This document shows positions 1 through 29,769 of a stretch of DNA of 64,000 bases, piece by piece. The translations under genes were made by a program, and so were the position numbers. The notes below the pieces were generated by a model. It was not told the DNA's origin. It worked only from the letters and a program-made list of their open reading frames with translations, and did not search any database. Numbering within the stretch: position 1 is the first letter of the stretch; every line of letters starts with the position of its first letter. This DNA comes from Nannobrachium achirus (taxonomy: Eukaryota; Chordata; Actinopteri; Myctophiformes; Myctophidae), in NCBI GenBank assembly GCA_963921795.1, contig OY997649.1, positions 63,369,402 to 63,433,401 on the forward strand, read 5' to 3'.

Positions 1-248
1 GATTTTAACCCTAAATGGGTTAAGCCCCATGAAGTCAAAACAATCGGTGGCATCATTTTGTATCATCTCTGTAGAAACTCACACGGAAGTTAAAGGAGGA
101 AGCACCAGTGTGATAAGATGGCACTGATTTATTTCCTGGAGCAGGAAGCATCTGGAATTTAAACAGAATTCATACAGGAGTTCTTCTTTCCCACGGAAAT
201 TACATGTGCCCTGTTTATTGAGTAACTTGCATATCTGATTCACGGATG

Positions 249-556
249 AAGCAATCCTTGTAGAGAGGGTTTTGAAGAGGATGAAGCAATCCTTGTAGAG
301 GGTTTTGAAGAGCAATCCTTGTAGAGGGTTTTGAAGAGCAATCCTTGTTGTAGAGAGGGTTTTGAAGAGCAATCCTTGTAGAGGGTTTTGAAGAGCAATC
401 CTTGTAGAGGGTTTTGAAGAGCAATCCTTGTAGAGGGTTTTGAAGAGCAATCCTTGTAGAGGGTTTTGAAGAGCAATCCTTGTAGAGGGTTTTGAAGAGC
501 AATCCTTGTAGAGGGTTTTGAAGAGCAATCCTTGTAGAGGGTTTTGAAGAGCAATG
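249..556. repeat. 26-bp minisatellite
   Basis: About eleven head-to-tail copies of a 26-bp unit containing CCTTGTAGAGGGTTTTGAAG, with a few small insertions in the first copies. Open frames across it (KTLYKDCSSKPSTRIALQNP-like peptides) are products of the repeat and not a gene. The array stops at the TSD of the next element. Confidence 0.9.
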
Positions 557-564
557 ATCCAGAC

Positions 565-1077
565 GTGGGCACCCTGGGGTGCCGCCAGATAACTTGATAA
601 TATTTGGAATTTTTTTGGACACTTGAAAAAAATATTTAGTATCATTTTAAACTTGAAGTACAAAGTTATTTTCAGTCAGTTGTAACGAAAATGGCTATTA
701 TCTCAACGTTTTCCTCGCAACATAATCACTAAGATATCGTCACTGTCGGGCAGAAACCTTGTATCTCCAAGTTTCAAATGTGTACGTCTTTTGGTAAAGC
801 AAAGCCCTGCTTCATCATACAAGTCTGTTGCACAAAACTAGTGAAAACAGCCGATCTACAAGCTTGTAGATCTGCTGTTTTCACTAGTTTAGTACATTTT
901 ATAGATGATAAATACAAAACTAACGGTTTTGGACATAAAAGGTTTCCACCCGACAACGACGATATGCTATAAATATAAGGTGCTGGGAGTGAAAATTATA
1001 ATGTAGGGCACAGGGGTGCCTCGGATTAAAACAATATTTATGGGGTGCCCTGAGACAAAAGAGTTTGGGAACCCCTG
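565..1077. mobile_element. hAT-like non-autonomous element
   Basis: The 8-bp sequence ATCCAGAC occurs at 557-564 and 1078-1085, directly flanking the element, as expected for hAT insertion. The right end reads GGGAACCCCTG (TIR type CAGGGGTTCCC); the left end is degenerate. Inside lies a perfect-looking hairpin (841-884, arms GTGAAAACAGC) of the palindrome family found throughout the window. No transposase is visible. Confidence 0.75.
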
Positions 1078-1282
1078 ATCCAGACAATCCAGACATAGAG
1101 TAACATTCATAATGGAAATAAACCCTGTTTGTCTGATCACGCTACATAGCCTACAGACACTAAGGATTGCGTGACTTGTATGTGCTATGCATGCAGTGCA
1201 AGTCTGTCATTTTAAAATTAAGCTGTCAACTTCCATAAAACCCAGTGTATCACTACTATGCCATAATAGCATGATTCTATGC

Positions 1283-1607
1283 ATAACTGTTGATTTCGTC
1301 GACTAAAACTATGAAGAAAAATGTTCGTCGACTAGCCAGTAGAACTAAAAGACAAGTCATAGAGTGCAACCAAACATAAATTATGTTTGGTTGCACCCGG
1401 GTGTTGCACTCTGAAAATAGCCGATCTACAAGCTCACAACGCATCGCAGCAAGTGTGTAAAATCAGCCATTACGACACCATCAAGGCCCGATATTAAGTC
1501 GACTAAAACTAGACTAAAACTAAAACATCTCAGATGACTAAAATATGACTAAAACTAAATCGCATTTTATTCAGAAGACTGCAACTAAAACTAAATCTAA
1601 AATCCCC
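1283..1607. mobile_element. fragment of CAGTGTTG-type element, with palindromes
   Basis: The left end TGTTGATTTCGTCGACTAAA is the inverse of the right end of the element at 23163-23672, so this is a second, incomplete copy. It holds a palindrome at about 1366-1397 (GCAACCAAACATAA and its complement) and one half of the window's recurrent hairpin at 1412-1450. No TSD was found. Confidence 0.6.
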
Positions 1608-2709
1608 ATGAGCCTCCTTATGGACGGCTGGACCAGTGGATCTTAACCTTTAGTTTGGGACAGAATATGGATGCTGGGGTTCAAGTGGTTTTCACCACTC
1701 ACCAGCTAAATTCTACAAGGTTATTTTCGTTCCCACTTGAATCTTCCATGCTTCTGTGGCACGAGAGCTGCAGTCGTGGTTTGTAAGCACAAGGTTTGGG
1801 GTTCAAGACCTCTGTGCATTTTCACATTACCACTCTCCATCTAAATTCTGTAAGGTTAAGCACAAGCAATCAGGTCAGGGGTTTATAGACCGAAGGTTCC
1901 TGGTTGAAAACTCAAAAGCAACTCAATAAGCAAGGGTGCAATTCTACTGGCAAAAGATTCTTGGACCAAATACAGTAGTGTGTTGCCTATAGCAACCACA
2001 CTTGTTCTATGAAATCAAACTGTTACTGGTGTAGTGAAACCACTGGTTACAAAAAAGCAAATCAAGGGAGAGGTGGCAGGTAAAACAATGAAATTCCACA
2101 GCAACCCCCCCCCCCCACCCAGCCCCCCCTGGCACAATGCTTTTCTGTACAGTACCAGTATATGATGATCACAGCTTCTCTTTGATTAGCTATCAAAATC
2201 TATGTTTGTATAGAAAAAAACCCCAGGTGTGTTTGATTTACTGTAGTTTAGTTTTTCAGTTCAGTCTGCTTATGCTGGCAGCAGTTGATGGTGGAAGTAA
2301 GACTAGAAACAAAGCTATTCTTAGTTTGATGTGCTATTTTCTTAGTACTTTATTATTGAAGCCAGATTATTTGTTGTTTTATACATGTTAATGTTAGGCC
2401 ACATTGTGAACCATTTAAAAAAAATAAACACCCTTTGAGTGAAGACAAAGCCTCTCACTGCGTTTTAGTGATGCCACAGTGATCGTGAAAAAGTGCAAAA
2501 CGCAGTCTCACATATTTAGTCTGAGTTTGATATTAAGAGAAATCTTTTCAGGAATGGTTGGGACTGGAGCATTGGGCTGTGGTTGAGCCACATGGTTAGG
2601 ACTGTGAAATTTCATCTGTGACTTACAGTAGGCCTACTACCTGCGTGCGTGCGTGTGTGCGCGTGACGTGAACCCAGTGAAAACACATTTGTAAATGAAA
2701 CAAGTGTTT

Positions 2710-2712
<3 letters not shown>
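1608..2712. other. unassigned intergenic sequence
   Basis: I see no gene or clear element here. A poly-C stretch lies near 2106-2130, and the open frame at 2137-2391 has no recognisable domain. Confidence 0.5.

Positions 2713-2786
<74 letters not shown>
2713..2786. repeat. (CA)n microsatellite
   Basis: Uninterrupted CA dinucleotides over about 74 bp. Confidence 0.95.
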
Positions 2787-2787
<1 letters not shown>

Positions 2788-2848
2788 CCAATCCTCAAAA
2801 CTAAAAAGTTGTGGGAGAAGTTACATAAAACAACTACAGTATATAGGC

Positions 2849-2856
<8 letters not shown>

Positions 2857-2895
<39 letters not shown>
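2857..2895. repeat. (AT)n microsatellite
   Basis: Alternating AT run of about 38 bp, close to the CA tract. Confidence 0.95.
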
Positions 2896-2896
<1 letters not shown>

Positions 2897-3479
2897 TTTT
2901 CAAAAAAAGCACAATCTTCAACTTAAGCTTGTTTTAGCCATTTTAGGGAAAGCTGCAACACATTGTAAAGAAAATTGTCAGGCATGTGGGATGTGGTCTG
3001 GAAGGGTGTGTGGGGTGCTGTTTGTTGTCCATTAAATCTATAGAGGCCTCTCATTAGAATAAACATTACCAGGCAGCAGGGGAGTCAGAGGACAGCTGGA
3101 GCTTTAATTGTTACTTCATCCAACATAGAATAAAAGCACAAATTCCTAGGAGGGAAACAAAAAACAACAGGCTTCAGAAAGATGGAAAGTGTTCAATTTG
3201 AGACGGTAAAATACCTGCAACCACATTGGGCCTGGCTGCCTGTGTCGTTAAAAGGTGAAAGCTATTTTCTCCATAGTTATAACAAAGTATAAAATAGGTT
3301 TAAAGGAGTAGTTCACCCCCAAAAATGTTATATTTTCTACTCACCCCATGAAGCTTTGAATTCATGGATAAAAAATATCTGTGACAGATATTTTTTATCT
3401 GTATCTTACCATCCACTTGAATGGAGACATACGTTTTATCTGTTTATCTGGCCCAGTGGGAATGGGCCTTAAAGTACTG

Positions 3480-3483
3480 TATA

Positions 3484-3536
<53 letters not shown>

Positions 3537-3549
3537 ATTATTATTATTT
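3480..3549. repeat. (AT)n-(ATT)n microsatellite
   Basis: AT dinucleotides to about 3531, followed by ATT trinucleotides. Confidence 0.95.
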
Positions 3550-3996
3550 CTGGAGTATTTCCATTTACGTCGGACTATTGAAATGTCCTTGTACTTTTTA
3601 CTCCTTAATTTGAGAAAACCTTTGTTACTAGTTACTTTTATTTCAAAACATACATTAACCACTTCAGTCCTGTATAGATTTGTTGTGAGCTTGTAAGCCT
3701 AAAAAAACAGCTATTTTAAAACGTGTACATTTTGAAAACATGTGAAATGGGACATTCTACATGATGAGTACTTTTACTTTTGGTATTTTACATATATCAA
3801 TACTTTTACACTGTTACTCAAGTAAATTCTGAATACCATAGTACAGGGGTCTTCAACAGGGGGTCCGGGACCCCTAGGGGGTCCTCAGAGTTACTACAGG
3901 GGGTCCTCCAAATCTTTGTGTGATAGAAACTGTTTTTCTCCTTTTTTTGATATTGACGATTTGAACCCTAGCGTCCATATTCGGAGAACTTTAGCC

Positions 3997-4068
3997 AAAA
4001 ATAGCAGATCTACAAGCTCACAACGCCTCGCGCTGCGAGGCGTTGTGAGCTTGTAGATTGGCTATTTT
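3997..4068. repeat. hairpin palindrome copy
   Basis: Inverted repeat: arm AAAATAGCAGATCTACAAGC, continuing through an inner stem to a short loop near 4033 and back to GCTATTTT. One mismatch lies in the outer right arm (GATTGGC). Member of the dispersed palindrome family. Confidence 0.85.
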
Positions 4069-4298
4069 CTGCAAAGAGGTCTGGTGTAGAAGGGAAAAAG
4101 AGCAGACTAAGTACAGTCAAAGGTCAAGTTTATTAATTATTGACGGTTCAAGTGGTTAAATATCTGAAAAATTTACATGAATCCAAAATACGCTGATGAT
4201 TGTGCTGTCAAACGATGAAACGATATGGAATCTATGAAAAGGTTGTGGGGGTCCCTGCTTCATCGCTCTCTCAACTAAGGGGCCCTTGGTCTGAAAAC

Positions 4299-4338
4299 GT
4301 TAGGGTTAGGGTTAGGGTTAGGGTTAGGGTTAGGGTTA
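4299..4338. repeat. interstitial telomere-like (TTAGGG)n
   Basis: About six to seven perfect GTTAGG units, inside the hAT-like element just before its right terminus. Confidence 0.95.
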
Positions 4339-4568
4339 GAAGACCCCTGCAATAGTATTTCTGCATTCCAGTATTGATACCTTTACTTACAGAATGTACA
4401 GAAGAATGTGAGTACTGTACGTCTTCCACCTCTGCATAATACAATATAATATAGAGTGTACTGTTGCAGTATATTATACTATGTATGTCAAATCACAGTT
4501 GTGCTGACAAAATGCTGGACCACGTTCACCCTGCCCTGCAACGCCTGGTGCCAACAACATGAGAACGG

Positions 4569-5232
4569 CCCTCTTGCGTTGCGTTGTGCTGTAAAAGGAC
4601 CAGACACCAGACTCCTCCCTCTTGCGTTGCGTTGTGCTGTAAAAGGACCAGACACCAGACTCCTCCCTCTTGCGTTGCGTTGTGCTGTAAAAGGACCAGA
4701 CACCAGACTCCTCCCTCTTGCGTTGCGTTGTGCTGTAAAAGGACCAGACACCAGACTCCTCCCTCTTGCATTGCGTTGTGCTGTAAAAGGACCAGACACC
4801 AGACTCCTCCCTCTTGCGTTGCGTTGTGCTGTAAAAGGACCAGACACCAGACTCCTCCCTCTTGCGTTGTGCTGTAAAAGGACCAGACACCAGACTCCTC
4901 CCTCTTGCATTGCGTTGTGCTGTAAAAGGACCAGACACCAGACTCCTCCCTCTTGCGTTGCGTTGTGCTGTAAAAGGACCAGACACCAGACTCCTCCCTC
5001 TTGCGTTGTGCTGTAAAAGGACCAGACACCAGACTCCTCCCTCTTGCATTGCGTTGTGCTGTAAAAGGACCAGACACCAGACTCCTCCCTCTTGCGTTGC
5101 GTTGTGCTGTAAAAGGACCAGACACCAGACTCCTCCCTCTTGCATTGCGTTGTGCTGTAAAAGGACCAGACACCAGACTCCTCCCTCTTGCATTGCGTTG
5201 TGCTGTAAAAAGACCAGACACCAGACTCCTCC
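4569..5232. repeat. 48-bp minisatellite (with 43-bp variants)
   Basis: Roughly fourteen copies of a 48-bp unit containing GTAAAAGGACCAGACACCAG. Some copies lack a GCGTT pentamer and are 43 bp long. The unit is a multiple of three, so several frames on both strands stay open (LALRCAVKGPDTRLLP and others). I treat these as repeat artefacts: they have no start context, domain or splice structure. Confidence 0.9.
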
Positions 5233-7908
<2,676 letters not shown>

Positions 7909-8530
7909 CAGAGGTCTTCAACAGGGGTACTGCAGTACTGCAGGGGGTCCGCCATTCTAACATGTTCCACATATATTATGTTAAAAATAAATCATGATTT
8001 TTTTTTTAGCTTGTATGATTACTGTGCAATTGACAGATTGTTGATAGTATTGACATTGGTTCTCAGTTAATACGTACCTAAAGGGGAAGACCACCCATTT
8101 TCAATATTGAACATATGTCATTAATATACCTTAGAGGAGTTGTGTGGAAATTAAAAAAAAGTTCCCCCTCTTCTGTGTTTCCTAGAACTGGAGGACTGAT
8201 TTGGGGGTTTGTATTGTAAAGTACAATGTGTGATGTCATCAAGTTGTAATTTGCAATACAAACCCCAAAATCAATCCTCCAGTTTTAGGCAACACAGAAG
8301 AGGGGGAACTAGTTTTCTATTTCCACACAACTCCTCTAAGGTATATTAATGACATAGTTCAATATTGAAAATGGGTGGTCTTCCCCTTTAAGTAGTATGT
8401 TTAGAAATGGCAGTGGTATGGCCACCCTGCTATGTTGTTGTAGCCCCGACCCCCAGAGGTGGTAGGGGGTCCCTGCTCCATCTCCCCATCAGTTTGGGGG
8501 TCCCTGGCCTGAAAACGTTGAAGACCCCTG
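7909..8530. mobile_element. hAT-like element with exact TSD
   Basis: Begins CAGAGGTCTTCAAC and ends GTTGAAGACCCCTG. Exact 8-bp TSDs GTATATAT at 7901-7908 and 8531-8538. It contains a second, palindromic element (8081-8388), so two insertion layers are visible. Confidence 0.9.
8081..8388. mobile_element. palindromic MITE with TA target site
   Basis: Two arms of about 135 bp (8081-8215 and 8255-8388) are near-perfect inverted repeats, from AAGGGGAAGACCACCC to its complement. TA dinucleotides at 8079-8080 and 8389-8390 suggest a Tc1/mariner-type insertion. Nested inside the element at 7909-8530. Confidence 0.85.
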
Positions 8531-10334
8531 GTATATATACTGTACCTCACTGGTTCTTTAAGCGAGGTACAGGGACAGTCAACTCTGCATGGCTCAGAGC
8601 GAGCTTCAGTGGAAGAGAACACGTACACATGCTGTTATCTTTGCATTGCATCACTGTTTCGTAACAGCGTTGAAATGGATACCGTCGTAATTTCCAAACG
8701 CCTCGGGTTACCATATTACCATTGTACTGCCCAACCCTAGTCAATACATTCAGCCTTTTTTTCCTTAAAACGTTTGACATAATCTATATACGGCTGATAT
8801 AATACTGTGCGACAAACAACTTGTCTATGCATAACTCAAGTGGTTCTCAGCCTTGTATTGCAGTGGCACACCAACATAATGTCACACAATTGCAAGGCAC
8901 TTATTTGTGTTTCTGAAAGGTCACACCAAGCCTACATAGAGCCACACAAACAACAGAAACATTGACTGGAAACATTGAAGTTGATAACCACGATAAAACA
9001 TACACAACCGCTCCATTTCACTCAGGCAAACGTCAAACAGAAGGCCTTCAATCGCCGGATTTCTACACAACATAACGCCGGTTCACAGCACAGCACACCT
9101 GAGCTCACTTCACGCCAGTGAATTAAACTATACATTTCTAAGAGCTTTTCCCTTTCTACAGCACAAGCCTGGGCTATCGCTTGTTTTAGCTTTTAAAACG
9201 TGTTATTGGTAATTCTACACATACAACAGAGAGGTTCTACAGTTACACCACCATTATTCAATCTGCTGCACTTACAGAATCCACCCGACACTCACATCTC
9301 CAACACCTGTGGACAAGCTGCACTCCTCTCTCTCCTTTATATTGTTATGGGCTTTTGTGCACTTCACTCGTCTGGCAGTGTCGAGACAGCTTTCATCTGA
9401 ACCTGGCCAGCTACAGCACGCCTCTCCAACACCGGTCCACATCCATGAGCTCTCCAAGACATTTACGGGAAAGACCCAGTATGATCTACAATGTTTTCAT
9501 GACTTGACCACGCCCCCCCCCCCCCTGCTACTAAAGCCTAATTTATACTCTGTATTGCGACGGTGTTGCTTACCGTCGCACCAATGTTGTATACATTAAG
9601 CTTAAAGGTCCTTACGCCCCAGGAGCGATGCAAGAAACCAATTTGAAAATGCGTTGTCCACAAATGTTATAATGTTAAACTATGCGCAGATGATTTTATT
9701 TACGATAATAAATACATCGCTGTGATGCATTTGTTTGATGTGAAGATGCATTAATTATCTGGTATCCAAGCATCATCAAGTCCCCCACATGCTGGTGAAC
9801 ATATTAGTCAGGTCCTTATGGCCTGTCTATAACTTCTATATCAATGGTTCAGCCGTACTGAAAATGCCCTACAGATTATGTACAGTAAGCAGGCAGATAT
9901 CTGCAGCAGTATTGGGATACTTTAGGATTTTAACGATGCCTACTGTATATGGGGTTCCAAATGGTCCCTAACAGGTCTGTAACTCTGAGAGTGTACAAAT
10001 GGAACCAAAATGACCCATGCACAGCTCTCAGAGTTATGGTGGTCCATGAAATGTAAACGTTTGAGAACCATCGGTATTGTAATTGTCTAACAGACGCGAA
10101 GTCCACACTGCAGCTCTGACGGTGTCGATAAAACCCGTCCCAAGAAACGGTTCCAAATGTGATGGAACCGATTCCCGTTCCACAATGTAGGATCCGGTTC
10201 CTCCCGAATTACTCCAGTTCCGGATTCTAATCCTAATCTGCGGTATCGAAAACTAACCTTATGATCCATGTATGTCTGTTCCTTTTACCATTAGTATTCA
10301 TAGGCAGTCCACACACACTAAATCACATGCTCTT
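8531..10334. other. unassigned sequence downstream of the lectin gene
   Basis: No coding exon, RNA gene or clear element seen; a poly-C run lies near 9511-9522. Any 3' UTR of the minus-strand gene ending at 10456 would fall in the upper part, but I found no convincing poly-A signal close by. Confidence 0.45.

Positions 10335-10414
<80 letters not shown>
10335..10414. repeat. (CT)n-(CA)n microsatellite
   Basis: CT run to about 10352, then CA dinucleotides to 10414, just downstream of the lectin gene's stop codon. Confidence 0.95.
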
Positions 10415-10418
<4 letters not shown>

Positions 10419-10455
10419 CGGTGTGACTTCTAAGCTTCGTAGAGAGGGGTAACCG

Positions 10456-25780
<15,325 letters not shown>

Positions 25781-26011
25781 GATGATGAAGATGGATGATA
25801 AAGATGATGACATGCAGACAGTAATCCAGTGCGTGCAAAACAGTTACAATCGCATCTACAGTTCAAGTTCAGTTTAGAGTAGAGGCTAGAGCGATCTGGA
25901 TCTGCATCCCATAACCCGGAGGGACAGTCACACATCCTGATTGGCTAGTAGTTGGTTGTCAGGGGAGACAACAACATTGTCCAAACCAAAAGGTGCTGTT
26001 GTAGCCTAGTA
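25781..26011. promoter_or_regulatory. probable 5' flank of the lectin gene
   Basis: Sequence upstream of the lectin gene's ATG on the minus strand. I see no TATA box or CpG island that I would defend; the 5' UTR and start of transcription cannot be placed. Confidence 0.3.
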
Positions 26012-26391
26012 CAGTGGTTCTCAACCTGTGGGTCGGACCCCCAGGTGGGTCCCCAAATTATTCCCCCAGATGATTAACTTAATGTGCAACATTGTTTTCT
26101 CACTCAACAGTAAACAAACCAACAAAGTATAATTGTATAGAGGGTCTGCACATTTCTAAAGTGACAATTTAAGGACTTTTTAATACCTCTAAAATGACAA
26201 ATTAAACATTGGCCAAATTGTCAAATATTATTTTGAAAATATTAGATATACATGCTCACAACGCCTCACAATAGAACCATGTTATACAAAATGTAATGCC
26301 TCAACTCTTAGTGCTCGTCAGGGTGGGGGGGGTCCCCAGTTAAAATATGATTATTTTGGGGGTCACAGCCTGAAAAGGTTGAGGACCATTG
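26012..26391. mobile_element. hAT-like element, CAGTGGTTCTCAACC family
   Basis: Termini CAGTGGTTCTCAACC and GGTTGAGGACCATTG; exact TSDs GCCTAGTA at 26004-26011 and 26392-26399. A decayed hairpin half lies near 26244-26275. Confidence 0.92.
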
Positions 26392-26399
26392 GCCTAGTA

Positions 26400-27685
26400 G
26401 GCCTACTGTAGTTTGATGTTAAAATAAGTGCTGAATAGGCTAGCTCTATATTGAGTAATCATTTCTATAGAAGTGGGTCTCCCTAGCCTTGGATCAAGAT
26501 TGCCATACAGTAGATTCATTTTGATCAATAAAGAATCGATAAAAGAAACATTATATGTCTACTATGACAGTCTCAAAGGCTAAAGGTCTCCCCATGCATC
26601 TCTCCAGCTCTTTAGTAATCAGAAAATATATATTTTCAGGCTGGGATTTCATCTGATCACAGGCCTGCAGGATAAACAACTGAGATGATTAGGAAAGTGA
26701 TGAAGACATTGCTGATTAGATGAAATGTGTGTCCCATCTGGTCTGGAAGTGCATCTTCTGTTAATTAGAGAGCTGGAGATGTTGCTAGACCTGGCCTGTT
26801 ACTGAACAAACAATATAGCAATGATTACTATAATATAATAATATAATAAAGCAGCCCCTTAAACCATACTCTGTTGATCGGTGTCCCCCAGGGGCCTATT
26901 ATCGGCCCGTCCTTTTTTCCCTCTGAACCAAATGTCTTTGCCAAAATGTGCACATCAACAATGCCATATGCTATTTTTTATTCTTTTAGAAACTCTATAT
27001 AGTCTTAGCTTTTAATGGTGTCTGTGAACACCCTATGTATGTATTTATTTATCTATATATATATTCTTTTATGCAGAATAAAAAACAACCTGACATTTCT
27101 TTGTAATGTCAGGTTTGTGGTTGCCTGGCAACAACCCAAGCAGCTCTAGCAATCCTCCAGGCTATGGGAATGTTTGTGTGTAAACAACAAAGTGAAATTA
27201 ACTTCAGTGTTTTTGTTTTCAGTCCCCCAATGCAGACTAAACACTAACTGAGGCATGCATCACTTTATGTCAAGTTTGTAGCGAGAAGGTATGTGTGAAG
27301 ATAACATAAATTATACAAATTACTTGTTGGGGGAGAATTAAAACTATAATAATCTGGAGGCTTAATATTCTGTTTCTAAATTTGACTGTGAGGTCAGCCA
27401 ACTCGACTCACTTAAATTAATAAATGCCTTTATTTAAACTCTGTTTTTTTAATCTAGCTGTTTACATCTAATCTAACACTGTGAGGCAACTCGGACTACC
27501 AATTAGATGAGAAGAGCATAAATCTGGTGATAAAGAGAAAACGGTGTCTGTGGCTGAATGGGATTGCCCTCACATTAAAGTGACAGATGGGACAGGCTCA
27601 GGGGGCCTGGCTGCGTCACGTGATGTTTTTCTCAATCAGTTTATTGTGCAAAGAATGTAAAAATCTACTGATATAGTAGTTATTG
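26400..27685. other. unassigned intergenic sequence
   Basis: No gene, RNA or element recognised. One short inverted pair (CCTGACATTT / AATGTCAGG) near 27090-27115. Confidence 0.5.
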
Positions 27686-27797
27686 TGGCACAGTGTTTCC
27701 CAAGCTTTGGTCCGGGGGCCCCTTGGGTAGGGCGCCAAAGCTCACAGTGGGGGCGTGCATGAGGCCTAATAGTCCAGGCGTCTTCAACAGGTCAAGG

Positions 27798-28327
27798 CAG
27801 GGGTGTCACAAGGTGGGGGGGAAAGAGGGACTGAGTTACTAGGGCCCAAGGTGGAGGGGCCATAATTGTTTTATACTTTAGCTATTGAAAAATAGCAGAT
27901 ATACAAGCTCACAGCGCGGCAACTTGTAGATCTGCTATTTTTGAAAAAGTTGTGAAAATGTGTGCAAATCTTTTAATATATGTATTTTTTAAGCTTCTTG
28001 GGGGTCCCTGGAACTAAATATTTTCAGATGGGGGTCCTTCACATGAAAAGGTTTGAGTACCACTGACACAGAAACATAGGTTTTTCAAAAGAATTTGAAA
28101 TATTCAGACTCACAATTTTTCAAAAATAGCAGATCTACAAGCTTGCAGCGCGGCACTCGGTGCAGCGCTGTGAGCTTGTATATCTGCTATTTTTCAATAG
28201 TTAAAGCACAAAGTAATGGGTTCCCAGTCTAAATGGGTTAAACCCCCTTCCCCCTATGAACAACATTCATGGGGGGCCCGCAGTGAATCCTTGCACCCAG
28301 GGCCCAGAATTTGGTGCGACACCCCTG
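27798..28327. mobile_element. inner hAT-like element, CAGGGGTGTC family
   Basis: Termini CAGGGGTGTCACAA and TTGGTGCGACACCCCTG; exact TSDs GGTCAAGG at 27790-27797 and 28328-28335. Two hairpin copies (27888-27943, 28122-28195) lie inside. Confidence 0.92.
28122..28195. repeat. hairpin palindrome copy, GCGCGG type
   Basis: Outer arms AAAAATAGCAGATCTACAAG and complement, inner stem GCAGCGCGGCACTCGGTGC; belongs to the subtype also seen at 31550-31624 and 34041-34107. Confidence 0.85.
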
Positions 28328-28526
28328 GGTCAAGGACCCCTTAGCTGAGAGCGATGAAGCAGGAATCCCCACTACACATTGTATAAAATTATGTTGCAAA
28401 TATGTTACCTTTTCATAGATTTCATAGCTTCATATTTGTTTGAAAAGCACTGTCAGTTAATCCCTTAAACCCTCAATACCTAGAAAACTAGTCTGCTCTT
28501 TTTTCCCCTACACCAAACCTCTTTGC

Positions 28527-28599
28527 CAAAAATAGACGATCTACAAGCTCACAACGCCACGCAGCACGAGGCGTGGTGAGCTTGTAGATCTGCTGTTTT
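28527..28599. repeat. hairpin palindrome copy
   Basis: Arms AAAATAGACGATCTACAAGC and GCTTGTAGATCTGCTGTTTT; the inner stem carries GCCACGC matched by GCGTGG-type bases. Confidence 0.85.
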
Positions 28600-28800
28600 C
28601 TGCTATGACAGTTCCCCTAAGAAAAGGAATTCTAGGGTTCAAGTGGTTAATGTACAAAAGTTCCTATCAGACAAACATTTGGTGGCCCCCCTGTAGTACC
28701 TTAGACAACCCCTAGGGGTCCCGGATCCCCTGTAGTACCTCTGACAACCCCTAGGGCCCCGGACCCCCTGTTGAAGACCCCTGGCCTAGTCTATTTCAGG

Positions 28801-28960
28801 AGATTGTCAAAAAATATGTTGCTCAATGTGATACCAGTAAGACTCCCTAATCGGAAGATAAGTGACCGTCACGTTGCATACACAAACTTTAGAAGGCAAT
28901 ACATGACTTTAGAGATACCACTTTGCATGCCAAAATCTGTAGGAACAGTGTAAAAATTGT
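28801..28960. repeat. diverged dispersed repeat
   Basis: Shares CAGTAAGACTCCCTAATCGG and further text with 30310-30560, so two fragments of one repeat lie 1.5 kb apart. Confidence 0.6.
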
Positions 28961-28989
28961 GAAACAGGGCTGGAGGTTGTGATTTGCCA

Positions 28990-29127
<138 letters not shown>

Positions 29128-29394
29128 CCTGCGTGTGTGTGGTCTCAGCTTTTGTCATATGCAAGAAGGGGGGACTCCCAGGAAAAAAGGATGGGAACCG
29201 AATCATCCCAGGATGTTGGTTGGCAGAGGAGGAACTGGGGAGGAGCAGGAACTTCTTAGCATGCCTATTATATGAATTCTATTGTTATTTATCCATAGCA
29301 AGGATCTGTTGGGGGGAGGGGTGTTTGTGACTGATGTCGTTGGTTTGTGTTGAACTTAACCATACATTTTACGCAGATTCACGCACATTCATAC

Positions 29395-29540
29395 ACCGAT
29401 GGCAGAGGAAACCAGGCAAGACACCAACCTGCTCGTCTTAGTTATAGGGGTTCAGTGTCTTGCTCAAGGACACTTCGACACAGGCAGTGACGGGGATCAA
29501 ACCGAGAACCTTCTGATTCTCAAGCGGCCGCTTTACCCCT
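29395..29540. repeat. conserved fish dispersed repeat (SINE-like)
   Basis: Contains GTGTCTTGCTCAAGGACACT, ACTTCGACAC and GATCAAACCGAGAACCTTCT, a repeat I know to be widespread in fish genomes. I cannot assign its class with certainty. Confidence 0.55.
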
Positions 29541-29769
29541 CCTGCTCCTTTTCCCCTCTATACCAAAGCTTTTTGCTGAAAATAGCCGATCTACAAGCTC
29601 ACAACGCCTCACAATGCGAGGCGTTGTGAGCTTGTAGATCTGCTATGATAAAGTTCTCCGAATATGGATGCCAGAAAAAAAACTTTCTATCACACAAAGA
29701 TTTGGAGGACCCCCTGTAGTAACTCTGAGGACCCCCTAGGGATCCCGGACCCCCTGTTGAAGACCCCTG
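29541..29769. mobile_element. partial CAGGGGTCTTCAAC-family element with hairpin
   Basis: Right end CTGTTGAAGACCCCTG at 29769; hairpin copy at 29577-29648. The left end is lost against the SINE-like repeat. Confidence 0.65.

Larger units (their letters stand above)
3844..4349. mobile_element. hAT-like element, CAGGGGTCTTCAAC family
   Basis: Begins CAGGGGTCTTC and ends GAAGACCCCTG, with TSDs CCATAGTA (3836-3843) and CAATAGTA (4350-4357), matching at 7 of 8 bases. Inside are a hairpin (3997-4068) and a short interstitial telomere-like tract near the right end. Related copies with GTTGAAGACCCCTG ends occur at 7909-8530, 28783 and 29769. Non-autonomous. Confidence 0.85.
27775..28783. mobile_element. 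outer hAT-like element with nested insertion
   Basis: Ends CAGGCGTCTTCAACAGG and CTGTTGAAGACCCCTG, same family as 3844-4349. The flanks GCCTAATAGTC and GCCTAGTC agree if the left copy gained 3 bp. It contains the complete element at 27798-28327 and a hairpin (28527-28599). Confidence 0.75.

Noticed and set aside
79..622. Frame with KTLYKDCSSKPSTRIALQNP repeats
   Set aside because: Produced by the 26-bp minisatellite; the other frames give equally long products.
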